From Lineus longissimus (lineage: Eukaryota > Nemertea > Pilidiophora > Heteronemertea > Lineidae), in assembly GCF_910592395.1 (NCBI RefSeq), contig NC_088321.1, positions 6,512,001 through 6,576,000 of the forward strand: 64,000 bases of DNA, in the 5' to 3' direction. How positions within the stretch are numbered: position 1 is the stretch's first letter; every line of letters starts with the position of its first letter. A program made the translations under genes and the position numbers. The notes below the pieces were generated by a model. That model saw only the letters and a list, made by a program, of their open reading frames with translations. It did no database searches and was not told the origin of the DNA. Of the stretch, positions 20,856 to 30,877 are shown piece after piece.

Positions 20856-20882
20856 TTATTCAGATGAAGATAAAGATGAAAA

Positions 20883-21695
20883 TTAATTAAGTAGAAGGAT
20901 ATCGTTAAATTCTGGGTTATCCCAAAAATACTTGTTTGTTATCCTTCTCCACTCGTTTATCACGTTTTCGTCTCGATAGTCAAACCAGTTTTCATTACGC
21001 TTATTGACCATAAAGTTAAATGAGCGGTCTAATTGCTCTTTGAAAATACTCAAGTTGACTGTGGAACTCTTCTGCCTGTTTTGTGTTTTAGACATTGGTC
21101 GAATGTTAAACCAAGCAAAGCACAGTTCAGGTTTATCTTTGAGTTCCTTGATTGGTAAGACATGATCCAACTCTTCTTCTACTATTGGAGATAGACTCCT
21201 CTGGTACTCTAACCACTGTGAGAAGAAACTGTCTGTACATCCTAGATTGAATGATGAATTACCAGTACACTCTCCCTTAGAAATGCGGTTAAGACCAACC
21301 CTAATTTTGTGTCTGTCTCTATTACCATTTTGGTCAAGGTAATCCTTTTTGTAATATGAATTAAAACATGATCTACAGTTACCTCTATTTCCATCTTTAC
21401 CAAATTCACCATCACTTAGTAATTTAACTTATCCACATTTACCGCATTTCTTGATTTCAGTTGAACCACATTCTTTACAATAATCCAGTAAATTGTCTCT
21501 TCTATTTTTATCAAATTCACTTTCAGGTTTTGTTGCATTGCACTTAACACAATTAAATGTAGGCCCTGAAACTACTGGTTGATACTGATAAACAGGATAC
21601 TGATTAACAGGATACTGATAAACAGGATACTGATTAACAGGATACTGATAAACATTGACAGTACCATAGTTAACGTTAAATATCTGTCCTTCCAT
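20883..21695 (-). pseudogene. HNH endonuclease-like protein, interrupted by stop
   Basis: Two pieces in the same frame (21695-21429 and about 21428-20883) are separated by a TAA at 21429-21431. The first has Tyr/Gln/Pro repeats (YPVNQYPVYQY) and CXXC pairs (CVKC, CKEC). The second has the HNH core DHVLPIKELKD...NIRPMSKTQN. Element 2 has an intact 387-aa version whose N-terminal repeats are Asn/Met-rich instead, so that part evolves rapidly. Confidence 0.7.
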
Positions 21696-21739
21696 TTCTA
21701 GCTTGATTTAAAGGATAAAAATATTTTAAATTAAGGTTT

Positions 21740-22852
21740 TTAGTCTTTTAGGCTTTTTATGCCTGAAATTGGTAACCATTCATTGAATTTATCACTGTAT
21801 CCCTTCCACTTCACTAATCCATATTTCTTGCCTTTACTGGTCTTGTACCTCAAGATTTTCTCTATCTTGTACTCCAGCTGGTCAGGATTAGGAACATAAC
21901 TCAATTCCTCTTCATAGAAATATCCTTGAATTTCCTCTTTATGATAATCTTCAAGTTTGTAGACGATAGGGTGAGTGAAGATGATCTGTTTGATTTGGAA
22001 TACTTCCTCAGTGAAGTTGGGCATGTAACCTTTACCGAAAATGGACTTGTACTTTGAAATCCTTACACTGTCACCTACTTTGTACTTTGGATCACCAAAG
22101 GTTTTTTGAGGTGAAGACCATAAAGATTGTACCACACAGCTCCTTCGTTTTCCATCTTTCTGGCGTCTACAGGTTTCATACCTATTGATGAGCGAAATGA
22201 GTTGTTGTAGCCACTGACCAAGTCATCCAGTACGTCAATCCACTTGTCTGTCTCCTTAGCAGTGAAATAACGCCACATTTTTTCTTTAAGAGTCCTGTTG
22301 AATCTTTCTACTACCGCTGCCTTCTTATCAGATTTTGTAGAGAACCATTCTATGTCATTTTCTGTTAAGAGTTCCTTGAAGTGTTTGTTGTAGAATTCTG
22401 TACCGTCATCAAACTGGATCTTTTCTGGTATCGCCACAACTGGTTTAGCTTCCTCAAATATCACTTTAAATGCATCTCTTATTTCTTCTCCTCTCTTGCT
22501 CTTAACTGCTAGAGCCCAAGCATAGCGACTGAATAGGTCAATTACTGTTAAAATGAATCTGAAACCTTTATTCTTACTCTCGAATTTCTGCATGTCAACC
22601 AGGTCGGCTTGCCACTGTTGATCGATGTACGATACCATTGTTTTCCTGAAGGTGAATTTCTTAATGGCCGGTTTGTGTAGTTGGTGAGTTGGTAGTGTTT
22701 CTAGAAATTCTTTAACTTCTTTTGTTTAATAAGTTTACCATCTTCCTTGACCTGTTTCCACATCTTACTCAAAGAACTGTAAGCCACGGGACTCTCGGGG
22801 TTGTAGTACAAATCCCTTAGATACTGCTGTGTGTCATCCTTTACATCCATTT
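21740..22852 (-). pseudogene. Polinton integrase with chromodomain, frameshifted
   Basis: The catalytic core frame (22638-22075) shows the retroviral integrase DDE pattern: Asp in WQADLVDMQ, Asp in QFDDGTEFYN and Glu in VVERFNRTLKEK. The C-terminal frame (22135-21740) has the chromodomain YKIEKILRYKTSKGKKYGLV...KWKGYSDKFNEWLP. A frameshift near 22100 separates them and another lies near 22730, upstream of the first Met of the core frame. The intact version is at 44776-45927. Confidence 0.85.
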
Positions 22853-22858
22853 AAATGG
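22849..22858. promoter_or_regulatory. Shared divergent start palindrome (Element 1)
   Basis: The region reads CCATTTAAATGG: the minus-strand integrase ATG and plus-strand ATPase ATG are separated by only 4 nt (TTAA). Promoters and leaders must lie inside coding sequence. Confidence 0.7.
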
Positions 22859-23475
22859 GTGAAGTATTTATTTACGAGCCACATAACATGCTAATTTCTG
22901 GTGTCACCAATTGTGGTAAGACATATTTTGCCCTTGACCTCTTAGAAAAGGAGTATCGACACAAATTCCAAAACAAAGTCATTTTCTGTCCAACATATTT
23001 CAACAATAAGACATATGACAGGAAATGGATTTACCAAGACAAGAGCGTCTACATAGTTAATCCCGAAGCGGTGGCCAGTAATTTGGACCTTGTGCTTCAA
23101 TTTGCTACTCTGACCTTTGCTGGTCCTAACACATTATTCCTAATTGATGACTGTGCTAATTTGAGAGACACAAAAAAGAAGGTGTCCGAGTTATGTAATC
23201 TTGCCTTTTCTGGCAGGCACTACAATCTTACTGTTTGGTTACTAGTTCAGAAGTACAATTCAGTTGTCAAGGACTACAGAGAGAACATAAGAATTTTAGT
23301 ATTATTTTTTAATAAGGATGAATCAGCCATGAAAGATGCCTTAGAAGAAAACAGTGTTATTCCTAAGGAGAAAAGACAGTACTACATAGAAGAACTTAAG
23401 ATGAAAAAAGGATCAAAACTGATCATTAGACTACAACATCCATTTGGATTTACTCTTTCACATCAAAAATCTTAG
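22855..23475 (+). CDS. A32/FtsK-like packaging ATPase (Element 1)
   Basis: 206 aa, intact. Walker A is GVTNCGKT (about 16-23) and Walker B is TLFLIDDCA (about 95-103). A SGRHYNLTVWLLVQ segment follows, as in the sensor region of poxvirus A32-type packaging ATPases. It would translocate genome into capsids. Its ATG lies 2 nt after the ATG of the oppositely oriented integrase (shared CATTTAAATG), so their control sequences must overlap coding DNA. No double-hairpin insertion inside. Confidence 0.88.
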   Translation: MGEVFIYEPHNMLISGVTNCGKTYFALDLLEKEYRHKFQNKVIFCPTYFNNKTYDRKWIYQDKSVYIVNPEAVASNLDLVLQFATLTFAGPNTLFLIDDCANLRDTKKKVSELCNLAFSGRHYNLTVWLLVQKYNSVVKDYRENIRILVLFFNKDESAMKDALEENSVIPKEKRQYYIEELKMKKGSKLIIRLQHPFGFTLSHQKS

Positions 23476-23930
23476 TCCCGCTTCTCATCAATGGTCTTAG
23501 TCTTTCTAACCCTAGTAAAATAATAAATTATTAATCCTAAACCACTAAGTCCTAGGATAATCCATAGGTACTCGTATTTCTTCATTTCATCACTAGGTTG
23601 GTAATAATCACTTAATTGTGGTCTCTGAGTTAGTACTATAGTTCTATCGGGATGTAAATGATTGTAAACAGTAAGTGCTGAATCAGTATTGTTAAAATCA
23701 ATAGAAGCGTCTCTTTCTCTCTTTAATTCAAGATTAACAAAGTCAATAGTACTCTTTCTATGCTCCTCCCATTCGGTTGAAGCTTTTTGTAATTGCTCCT
23801 GAGCCAAATCATGTCTTTTCACTTCATCTTCATAACCGTTTTTATCTAGTGACTTGAAAAGGTAACCAGATCCAGTAAATGCTAATCCATTGATTATTGC
23901 AGATCCAAATAACATGCCAATGCCAGCCAT
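23472..23930 (-). CDS. Small Polinton membrane protein (152 aa)
   Basis: Begins MAGIGMLFGSAIINGLAFTG (hydrophobic), then a charged helical middle (HDLAQEQLQKASTEW) and a C-terminal membrane segment YLWIILGLSGLGLIIYYF with a basic end. Convergent with the ATPase and overlapping it by 4 nt. Conserved in Element 2 at about 90% identity. Function not known; probably a virion or membrane component by context. Confidence 0.6.
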   Translation of the reverse strand: MAGIGMLFGSAIINGLAFTGSGYLFKSLDKNGYEDEVKRHDLAQEQLQKASTEWEEHRKSTIDFVNLELKRERDASIDFNNTDSALTVYNHLHPDRTIVLTQRPQLSDYYQPSDEMKKYEYLWIILGLSGLGLIIYYFTRVRKTKTIDEKRD

Positions 23931-23951
23931 TTAATTTCAACGAATTTAATT

Positions 23952-24296
23952 TCAATGATGTGTTAATACCAATTGGTACTGTACATCATGACCATTAAGA
24001 TCGATGATGTCACCTTTTTCATCCGTTAAGCGAATATTCAGCTTATTGAATCTTGGTTTACAGGGAATTGCTATTGGTTTCTCAAAGGTGTATGCTATTA
24101 AATCCCCAAAATTAGCTTCTTTTATTGGTCTTGTGGTTAGCACATCAGATGTTTCACCATTACTTAATACACTAGTAGATTCGATTATGTCACAGTGAAA
24201 AACAAAATGGTTAATTGGTCTAAAATTGATGGGTTTCTCGCTTACAACATCATCCTTACTTTTATTGTCTGAAGGGTAAGGCCATTCTGTTTTCAT
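23952..24296 (-). CDS. Jelly-roll-like small capsid candidate (114 aa)
   Basis: Pattern NHFVFHCDIIES near 31-42, then FNKLNIRLTDEKGDIIDLNG near 85-104, then alternating hydrophobics. This resembles the C-terminal half of penton-like proteins. With the next gene upstream (24311-24706) it looks like a capsid protein divided into two ORFs. Element 2 keeps the same division. Confidence 0.45.
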   Translation of the reverse strand: MKTEWPYPSDNKSKDDVVSEKPINFRPINHFVFHCDIIESTSVLSNGETSDVLTTRPIKEANFGDLIAYTFEKPIAIPCKPRFNKLNIRLTDEKGDIIDLNGHDVQYQLVLTHH

Positions 24297-24310
24297 GCCA
24301 AATAACTCTT

Positions 24311-24706
24311 TTAATAATTGCTTTTACCAATAAAATAGATCTGATAATGCACCTCATTTTTTCTCTTTAGGAAGTGTAAGATGGCCTTACCTGTTGGTTC
24401 TTCAAGGTCAAATCTGACAGCACCTCGACTCATACTTTTTTCTTTCAACTTCTCCGCAAATACTTTTGAAAAGCTCTGTAGGTCATAGAGACCATCTGGT
24501 TGCGTAATCTCTGCCACATCAAACCCCTTAACTTTGATTCGGTTATTCTCCCTGGCCGCACTGATGTTGTAAAATGTACAAGGTATTACTGCAAAAGTTA
24601 AAGTGATGCTACATGCATCTTGAATTTCAGTCTTGAGATTGACTGTTAAATCACTTGAACTCTGATCCGGGTAGTCGCTGGAATCGATGTTCATTACAGT
24701 TACCAT
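24311..24706 (-). CDS. Jelly-roll-like small capsid candidate (131 aa)
   Basis: The opening SSDYPDQSSSDLTVNLK and the following strands (SITLTFAVIPCTFYNIS) resemble the N-terminal half of Polinton minor capsid proteins. It ends 14 nt before the start of the 114-aa gene. Homologue at 47440-47844, where the last codons differ and the stop overlaps the next ATG. No catalytic motif. Confidence 0.45.
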   Translation of the reverse strand: MVTVMNIDSSDYPDQSSSDLTVNLKTEIQDACSITLTFAVIPCTFYNISAARENNRIKVKGFDVAEITQPDGLYDLQSFSKVFAEKLKEKSMSRGAVRFDLEEPTGKAILHFLKRKNEVHYQIYFIGKSNY

Positions 24707-24725
24707 TTAGTTAAGTAAATTATTC

Positions 24726-24962
24726 TTACTTCATAATATTTCTGGGTAGGATTCCTTGATCGTAAAGGTACTCTAATGTTCCATTACTAATAGCTACAGT
24801 TCCACCCAGTTTAATAATGTCCTCTAAGTTGGCCTGACTTGGGGGACCGATATTGATTTTCAAGAACCTTTTCAGTAACATAGAGTAACCAATTGTTGTT
24901 GATGCCAACAGTAAACTTTGATACAGTGTATTTATGATATCTTTCTTTCCAGGTGTATCCAT
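24726..24962 (-). CDS. Small conserved membrane protein (78 aa)
   Basis: Begins MDTPGKKDIINTLYQS and has two short hydrophobic stretches (LLLASTTIGYSMLL; IIKLGGTVAISNGTLEYL). Nearly identical to 47902-48138, implying selection or recent shared ancestry. It sits between MCP and the small capsid genes. Start context TTAAATGGA. Function unknown. Confidence 0.6.
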   Translation of the reverse strand: MDTPGKKDIINTLYQSLLLASTTIGYSMLLKRFLKINIGPPSQANLEDIIKLGGTVAISNGTLEYLYDQGILPRNIMK

Positions 24963-25013
24963 TTAATTAGGATGAAAATCTAATGTTGTAGCGAACTTTG
25001 TTCTTGCAGCACC

Positions 25014-26246
25014 TTAGTGCTGGAGTGAAGCAATCTGAGAATTCTGGATGTTTACCTGGGCATCAGAAACCACGAATATGTGCATTTTGTATGGTCCCTT
25101 TCCAGATTTCTTTGTAATAGATAATTGAATACCATCTTTTGTGTTCTGGAGCTTCTTTCCTGATCCGTGTAATCTATTGTCTTCAGTAGTTCTCAGGTCC
25201 AACCATAAACCATAGTGATTAGAATCACCATAGTATTTCTCCATTGTCATGTTACAGTCATGAGTTTTCTTCAAATCTTCAGACATGAAGTGTTTCTTGA
25301 TCTCCTCCCATTGATCCATCATTCTCATTCCTTCTGGGAACACCTGATTGGCAACACCCTCAATTGTGATTTGTACTTTACTTATGTTAGGGTTTTCAAA
25401 CTTCTCTGAATCTCTAGCCCCATCTACATAGTCAGACACAAATAATAACAATAATCCTTTAATTGACATTCTTGGAAAGTTGATGTTCTCATTAATCAGT
25501 GTTTCATTAGCAGTAACATTAACTGTTTTAAAATGGTCTACCCAATCATAAAATATCGAGAAACCAGAGTTGTACTTGTTGCTCAGTTGATTTGCAATCA
25601 TCTTATTAGTAACCGTGTCGTATTCAAAACTGATATTTTCAAGTTTGTAGCCCATGCTAGCTGTGGTTGCGGTGACTATGATTTCCTCCTTTGGTGCTAA
25701 AGTTATTTCAATAATCACATCTTCTTGAATTGGAAACTTGTAAAATGGAGCATGATGGTGGAATAATTCAAAATCTAATGGTATTTTGTACTTCTTATCA
25801 AACACTTCCTTTAGTGTCTTTTCATTAGCTGTTTCACCAGTGACATCAGCTTCAGCTACTCCCGATCTTAATTCTCTAAGATTTTCTGATTGAATACCCT
25901 GAAAAACTCTATCATTTCTTTCTTCTCCAGTTAGCCACAGATCTTTAAATGTAGAAAAATGGCTGTATTCGTCAAGGTCAAATATCTGCTCTGTTCCCCA
26001 CTTAACCACCATCTTTGAGATTAGATTTCTACCAAGATTATTTACAACACTATTTTTAGAATCACCAGAAATGGTTACATCAGCAGACAAATAAAGAGAC
26101 CTGGGTACAAAAAATGTATTCTCTCTCAGTGCCGGTATTCTAACATACAAAGTTTCTTTGGGATTAGCAGAAGAGGGATTATGAGTAATGATGTGATGCT
26201 GCCTCTCAGCTTTCAAACCGAGTGGAATTCTATGTGCTCTATCTTG
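25014..26246 (-). pseudogene. Major capsid protein candidate, start codon lost (Element 1)
   Basis: A 400-codon frame from its first Met (26216), homologous to the 418-aa protein at 48218-49474. The Element 2 N-terminus is absent: about 30 bp including the ATG are deleted near 26245, and an in-frame stop lies just upstream. The remaining protein is intact to SLQH. Length and all-beta look fit a double-jelly-roll capsid protein; that assignment is inference. Confidence 0.6.
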
Positions 26247-26874
26247 TATTTATTTACTCGTAAAATTAATAATAGTTCCAAGAGCAGGCCTCGAAAAAAC
26301 ACTTGGCGCCACTATAGTATTGCTCTTTACTGTGGCGCCACATGGTGTCAAACTGGTACATCATTCCACTTACTGCTGTTTGCTCGTTGTACAATGACAA
26401 CAATCTCAACTTCCTTGGCAACCGGCAAACACTTGTTTGCTCGTTGTACAATGACAACAACTCGTTGTCATGTTCATTACCCATGATTCCTGTCATCTTA
26501 GCAACGGACAGCAACTTGTCATCCTTGGCAACCGATTGTCAGCGACATCTTTCATTGTAACATGTAACTAAACAACCGACGCAGTAAACAAGCTTGGCAT
26601 AGGCCAGACTCGAACCCGGGTATTCTGCGTGGTAAGCATATGTTATCCCACCAGGCTATTAACAACATTTATTAACAACATCTGTTTAAGGCAACAAGAG
26701 CGCCTATTGATTATGCGCGTCACAGCTGTCATGTGATCTCTCATTCAGTGTGGCACATGCATGGGAATAGGGTCAATTTCTCTGCCATTTCTCAACGGAT
26801 ATTTGCAAATGAGGTATCCTTGGAAAGCTCTTGACCTGTACTTTCTGTTGGAATACAGTAAGTCATGATTACAT
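26247..26874. other. Element 1-specific right subterminal region
   Basis: About 0.6 kb, largely absent from Element 2. It holds an inverted repeat TGGCGCCAC/GTGGCGCCA (about 26304-26342), a roughly 70-bp imperfect tandem duplication (about 26385-26545, words TTTGCTCGTTGTACAATGAC and CTTGGCAACC) and a tRNA-like stretch. The last 40 bp before the TIR are conserved with Element 2. No gene seen. Confidence 0.55.
26588..26662 (-). other. tRNA-like/SINE-like sequence with A and B boxes
   Basis: The minus strand reads TAGCCTGGTGGGATA (A-box-like), about 30 nt later GGGTTCGAGTCTGG (B-box-like), with a possible anticodon arm between. No matching acceptor stem is evident. Best read as a tRNA-derived SINE piece inserted in Element 1. 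Confidence 0.45.
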
Positions 26875-27031
26875 TAACCCATTGAGCTGTAGTATTCCCT
26901 AAGAATGTAAATAATGAGGTGGCTGGTTCTTAGGGGTTTCTAGCTTATTTGAGACAAAAAGGCCTGTAAGGGCTTTGGTCAAAATGGCTTCAAAATACCT
27001 ATTATTCCTATCACCTCATTATTTACATTCT
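26875..27031 (-). repeat. Element 1 right inverted terminal repeat
   Basis: 157 bp, inverted relative to 9452-9609. The outer stem AGAATGTAAATAATGAGGTG pairs perfectly with CACCTCATTATTTACATTCT. It differs from the left stem at two positions, and pairing is kept (A-T here where the left end has G-C). Confidence 0.85.
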
Positions 27032-27036
27032 AATGT

Positions 27037-27141
27037 GTACCTCGTACAGTGAGTGATATCATCAAGAGCTGTGTCAATTACGACGATAATGCCCGCCCTA
27101 CTGCCGATGATGTTGTCAAGGAATTCTCGTCGCTGATGTAA
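27037..27141 (+). CDS. Host-like protein kinase 3' end (exon fragment)
   Basis: An open frame of 34 codons ending in TAA reads SDIIKSCVNYDDNARPTADD followed by VVKEFSSLM. This matches the last helix region of protein kinase domains (subdomain XI, the invariant Arg in R-P-T). It starts 6 bp after the Element 1 end, so the element appears to sit in or next to a host kinase gene; upstream exons are not on the left flank. Could also be a retrocopy fragment. Confidence 0.5.
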   Translation, partial: VPRTVSDIIKSCVNYDDNARPTADDVVKEFSSLM

Positions 27142-28730
27142 CGATTCCTACGACCGGCAGATGACGATATATATATGGACCCAGTTGCTTGATCCTCTGA
27201 CTGCAACCTATTTTTGATAAGAGGCGAGGTTATTTTGTTATTATGTATGCATATTTGTATTTGTATGTCTAGAACAACCTACCAGCGGACCATTGAAATA
27301 CGGAATTCCCGTCGCCAGTTATATAGGCATCCGCATTCCGATGGTTCACGAGGTTGCGCCGCCGGTTTAATATAGAATAAGAATGAGGCGGGAGCATGCG
27401 CAGTAGGCATCGGAGCCATAGATTCTGAAAACTTGTCTTGATGCAAGGGCCCAACGCGCCGCGTAGCGGCAAAAAAGCGAAGCTGGCGAAACATTTATAA
27501 CGGGTCACCGTCACTTATTATTGGACTTATAGCGCATTTACGGGGTTGCAACTATTTTGCTTTATAGTGTCACCAGGAAAGAAAAGCATGCGACCTAACG
27601 CCGATCTATTTGTATAAAGTGATAATTGGAAGGTATATAGTAGGAAATATCAATAAAATAATCATTCCATGTCGTCTTTTGAGGGCATTTTTGATTGTAA
27701 AAAATATATGTGTACGTCACCGTAGTCTCTGCAATGATAATTTTATCAGAGCAGTCTCGCGCAAGTAGAAGTTCTTTACCTATTAGTTCTTCACTTGTTA
27801 GTCTCAACGTCTGGCGCAAAGCCAGACGTTTTCCATTACGATTTCACTACGATGTTTGACAAGAAGGAGCAGTGCGCGAGATATGCTAATGAGCAGACTT
27901 CCCTCGCTTGAGTTTCTGAAGAATGTTCCATATCGCGCTAAGCTCATCACTACTGATTATGACAGGCGTGCAACGGTAGGTATCTGCTCCCCAACTTCCA
28001 CCCTAATACGGTACAATAAGTTACCATTTGATGGGAATGGGACAATGCCCTCACTGTGTATGGAGTCATAGGGATAAGAAGACATTATTCATTAGTGTTG
28101 GTACAATTGTTTTTGCCCAAAAAGCATGCGCATTCAAACAACAAAATATGCATGGTATCACGTACATGACCATGACGACGTGCAGAAAGTGCACTGGCCA
28201 GTGCATACCCTATGGCTATGTACTAGTAAACATGGTAAACATGAACAACATCATTATTCATCGGCAGTTCATTTTACTCCGAGCTTTTCCTCAAACATAT
28301 AGCCATGATGATTAGGCCTACCATGTACCATGACCAATAACAGCACTAGATCATGTAGATGTCAACAAGTTCACATGAACCGTATAATCCCGCATGGCGC
28401 ATGTGGGGCATGCGTCTAAACCAAAGCCCCAAAATCACTTGTTTTGGTCTATTTCACTTGTGTTTCCCCCGTCTCCCAGTCCATAATACATTTACAGTTT
28501 ACAATCCCCGATCATGGACCAACAGAAGGTCATAGGTTGACTAAAGGAACACAACTGTTCAATGGATTTATAGTTGAATGCGATCAAACTACGTCTTTTC
28601 AATCGTGAAGGCCCTATAACAATACTTTCGACACAGTTATTATCTCCGCTGCCTCCACCATGTTACACACAGTGCTCACTGCTGATTCTAAAATGCGCCA
28701 CCTAGTCAAAACAGGACATATGTTCTTCTA
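27142..28730. other. About 1.6 kb without a recognisable gene
   Basis: Short frames only. The stretch 27840-27972 is repeated at 29763-29896 (both contain TGTTTGACAAGAAGGAGCAG). Nothing else supportable. Confidence 0.4.
27840..27972. repeat. Duplicated segment, copy 1 (pair with 29763-29896)
   Basis: About 133 bp with roughly 88% identity to 29763-29896. Both encode a short MFDKKEQCAR peptide before frames diverge, so it may derive from a host exon. Confidence 0.6.
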
Positions 28731-28740
28731 GGAATAGATA

Positions 28741-29530
28741 TCTTTCCAATATTTCGTCATTCCACTATCGTCATCACCTCATCATACTTTCATTGACATT
28801 ACAGGCACAGATCCACAGAGCACTCTTCAAATCATCTACACAGTGGTTATCCAACTAGGATTATAAAGGTAATTTCTTAGCCCCGCACAGTGGGTTTCAG
28901 TCTTGATAAAGGGGCACTATTGCTAGCAGCTAGGTAGGCAAGATAAAGTTAGACGAAGTAGCCGATAGGGGTCTCTCACCCCTCAAAGTCCGTCACAACT
29001 ATTCAAGCTTGTACAAGGAATACATGCAGCGCTGACTCTAACAAGACCCAATGGGAATGTCGCACAGTCATCTGTCAAAAACAAGACCTATGTTGTAGTA
29101 TGATCTCTTGCCAATATTTAATAATTGCACTATCGTCATCACCTCATCATACTTCATTGACATTACAGGCACACATTGACATAGACCACTGTTGCAGTCA
29201 ACGACACAGTCGCTATCCAAGTAGCATTATAGAGGTAATTATCATTATCATACCTCATTGGCATGTGAACCAATCGCGTCGCGTCCTTTGCGATCACGGC
29301 AAAGCCTCATGGAATAATGTCTTTCACCGTTGAATAATTTTTCATATTCCATGCCTACAACTTCAATTTCTTCATATTCCATGGCTAGAAGTTCAATACT
29401 AATATAATATCCAAGATAAAGTTACAAGAAGTAGTCAATAGGGGTCTCTCACCTCTCACTGTATGTCCACACTATTCACGCTTGTACGAGGAATACATTC
29501 AATGCTGAATCTAACAACACCCAGTGCCCT
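28741..29530. repeat. Two-copy tandem block, about 0.35-0.4 kb each
   Basis: Copies 28741-29055 and 29104-29530 share successive words: CAATATTT, ATCGTCATCACCTCATCATA, CATTGACATTACAGGCACA, ATAGGGGTCTCTCACC, GGAATACAT. Divergence is moderate, with indels. Non-coding. Confidence 0.55.
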
Positions 29531-29762
29531 TACTCTGTATATTAGTCACTGGAAGATGGCCCATTTCACTCCTTGCTTCTACTTCACCTATAGTCTCATT
29601 GCAAACGCCTCAGTTCTATGATATCACATTCACTTTCAGCTGTCATGCAACGCAACAACTGTGCTATCTGCCATCGCACATCAACGAAGAAGTGCAGCCG
29701 CCCACATTCCACCTCACGTCTGTCCGACTAGCTGCAATCCTCGAGGGCGCCCCACTGTACCA

Positions 29763-29896
29763 CGATTTCACTACGATGTTTGACAAGAAGGAGCAGTGCG
29801 CGAGATAGGCTAATGAGCAGACTTCTATCGCTTGAGTTTCGGAAGAATGTTCCATATCGCGCTAAGCTGACCACTGCTGACCATGACAGGCGTGCA
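29763..29896. repeat. Duplicated segment, copy 2
   Basis: Partner of 27840-27972; see the MFDKKEQCAR word and the downstream AATGTTCCATATCGCGCTAA. Confidence 0.6.
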
Positions 29897-30056
29897 TTGG
29901 ACTGGTACAGGTTGGAACTGAACATTGAATATGCTGGTGGTGACGCTTTCTGATGAGAAGTTGGTCGTGACTGATGCAGTATCCTTGGACTTGTCCACAG
30001 CATCGTTCAATCATTGCTCTCTGAGCTGCCTTGATTCTGTACTTACCCAAATACTA

Positions 30057-30485
30057 AGACCAAATGCCTGTTGACTGTGCTTTAAGAGAGACTGGCGCCA
30101 TGCCTAGAGATATGACTGACCCCTATTGGCAAATTTGTATGACTTTATCTTGCCTACCTAGCTGCTGCCTATAGTCTCCCTTTAACTGCGGAACACTTCA
30201 AAGTCGATACAATGCCATGTTCCACCTTTTAATGTGTTCAGACCGCCATTTTCGAAATCATCAAGTCAGGACACTGCCTTCTAGTCTCATAATAAATTTT
30301 GCTTTCCTCAATAATAACATTTCTTCTTCTTCAATGCTTTCATCATTCCAAACTTCTCCTCCTCTGACTTTTACAGGGGTACAGTCATGGCAATCAAAAC
30401 CCAAATACTGAAACCAAATGCCTGTTGACTGTGCTTTAAGAGAGACTGGTGCCATGCCTAGTCTCTCTTAAAGCACAGTCAACAG
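30057..30485. repeat. Repeated unit ending in a 25-bp-arm palindrome
   Basis: The word CCAAATGCCTGTTGACTGTG with its downstream bases occurs at about 30060 and 30417. In the second copy it is followed by its own reverse complement. Arms 30422-30446 and 30461-30485 are perfectly complementary around a 14-nt loop. Confidence 0.75.
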
Positions 30486-30549
30486 ACACCAACCCCCTCA
30501 GACTCAGAAACCACAAACGCCCAACCCTTCCTGCTACCTTAATACTTCT

Positions 30550-30875
30550 GGATGCTTTTATTGATTTATTGTAATTGACTAAGTGTTTTTGTGCTGTTGA
30601 TGTTTGCAACTTGCCGAGTCGTCTGGGCAAGTATCTTGTGCATTTTTTTACTGATTTATTGTCACCGACTGTGGTTTCTACAGTTGATTTTCTAAACTTG
30701 TCTATAGTTGTGTGGGCTCCTCCGCTTTATTTACTGATTTATTGTCATCGACTGGTTTCTCCAGTTGATTTTTTAACCCTACCTATTTTAGTTGTATGGG
30801 GGCGTACCTAAAGAACTCACTCCGTTTTATTTACTGATTTATGGTCATCAACTGCTATTTTCAGTTGATTTGTGT
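30550..30875. repeat. Degenerate tandem repeats (TTTACTGATTTATTGTC...)
   Basis: The word TTTACTGATTTATTGTCA and the following CAGTTGATTT recur at about 30647, 30728 and 30829, with a weaker copy at 30558. Spacing 80-100 bp. Non-coding. Confidence 0.6.
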
Positions 30876-30877
30876 GA

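Larger units (their letters stand above)
9452..27031. mobile_element. Element 1: Polinton-like element, 17.6 kb, decayed
   Basis: Bounded by inverted terminal repeats 9452-9609 and 26875-27031 that start AG and end CT, as in Polintons. The gene set is PolB, integrase with chromodomain, ATPase, MCP-like, penton-like and HNH. It is collinear with Element 2 at roughly 90% nucleotide identity, but at least seven genes carry stops, frameshifts or a lost start. Flanking 6-mers (GATGTT and AATGTG) match at only 4 of 6 positions, so the target duplication is weak or the flanks were rearranged. Confidence 0.85.

Noticed and set aside
27269-27514. Overlapping minus frames near 27.3-27.5 kb
   Set aside because: Two overlapping chance frames without recognisable motif.
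29664-30050. Several minus frames of 60-90 codons
   Set aside because: Fall in repeated non-coding blocks; no conservation between repeat copies.
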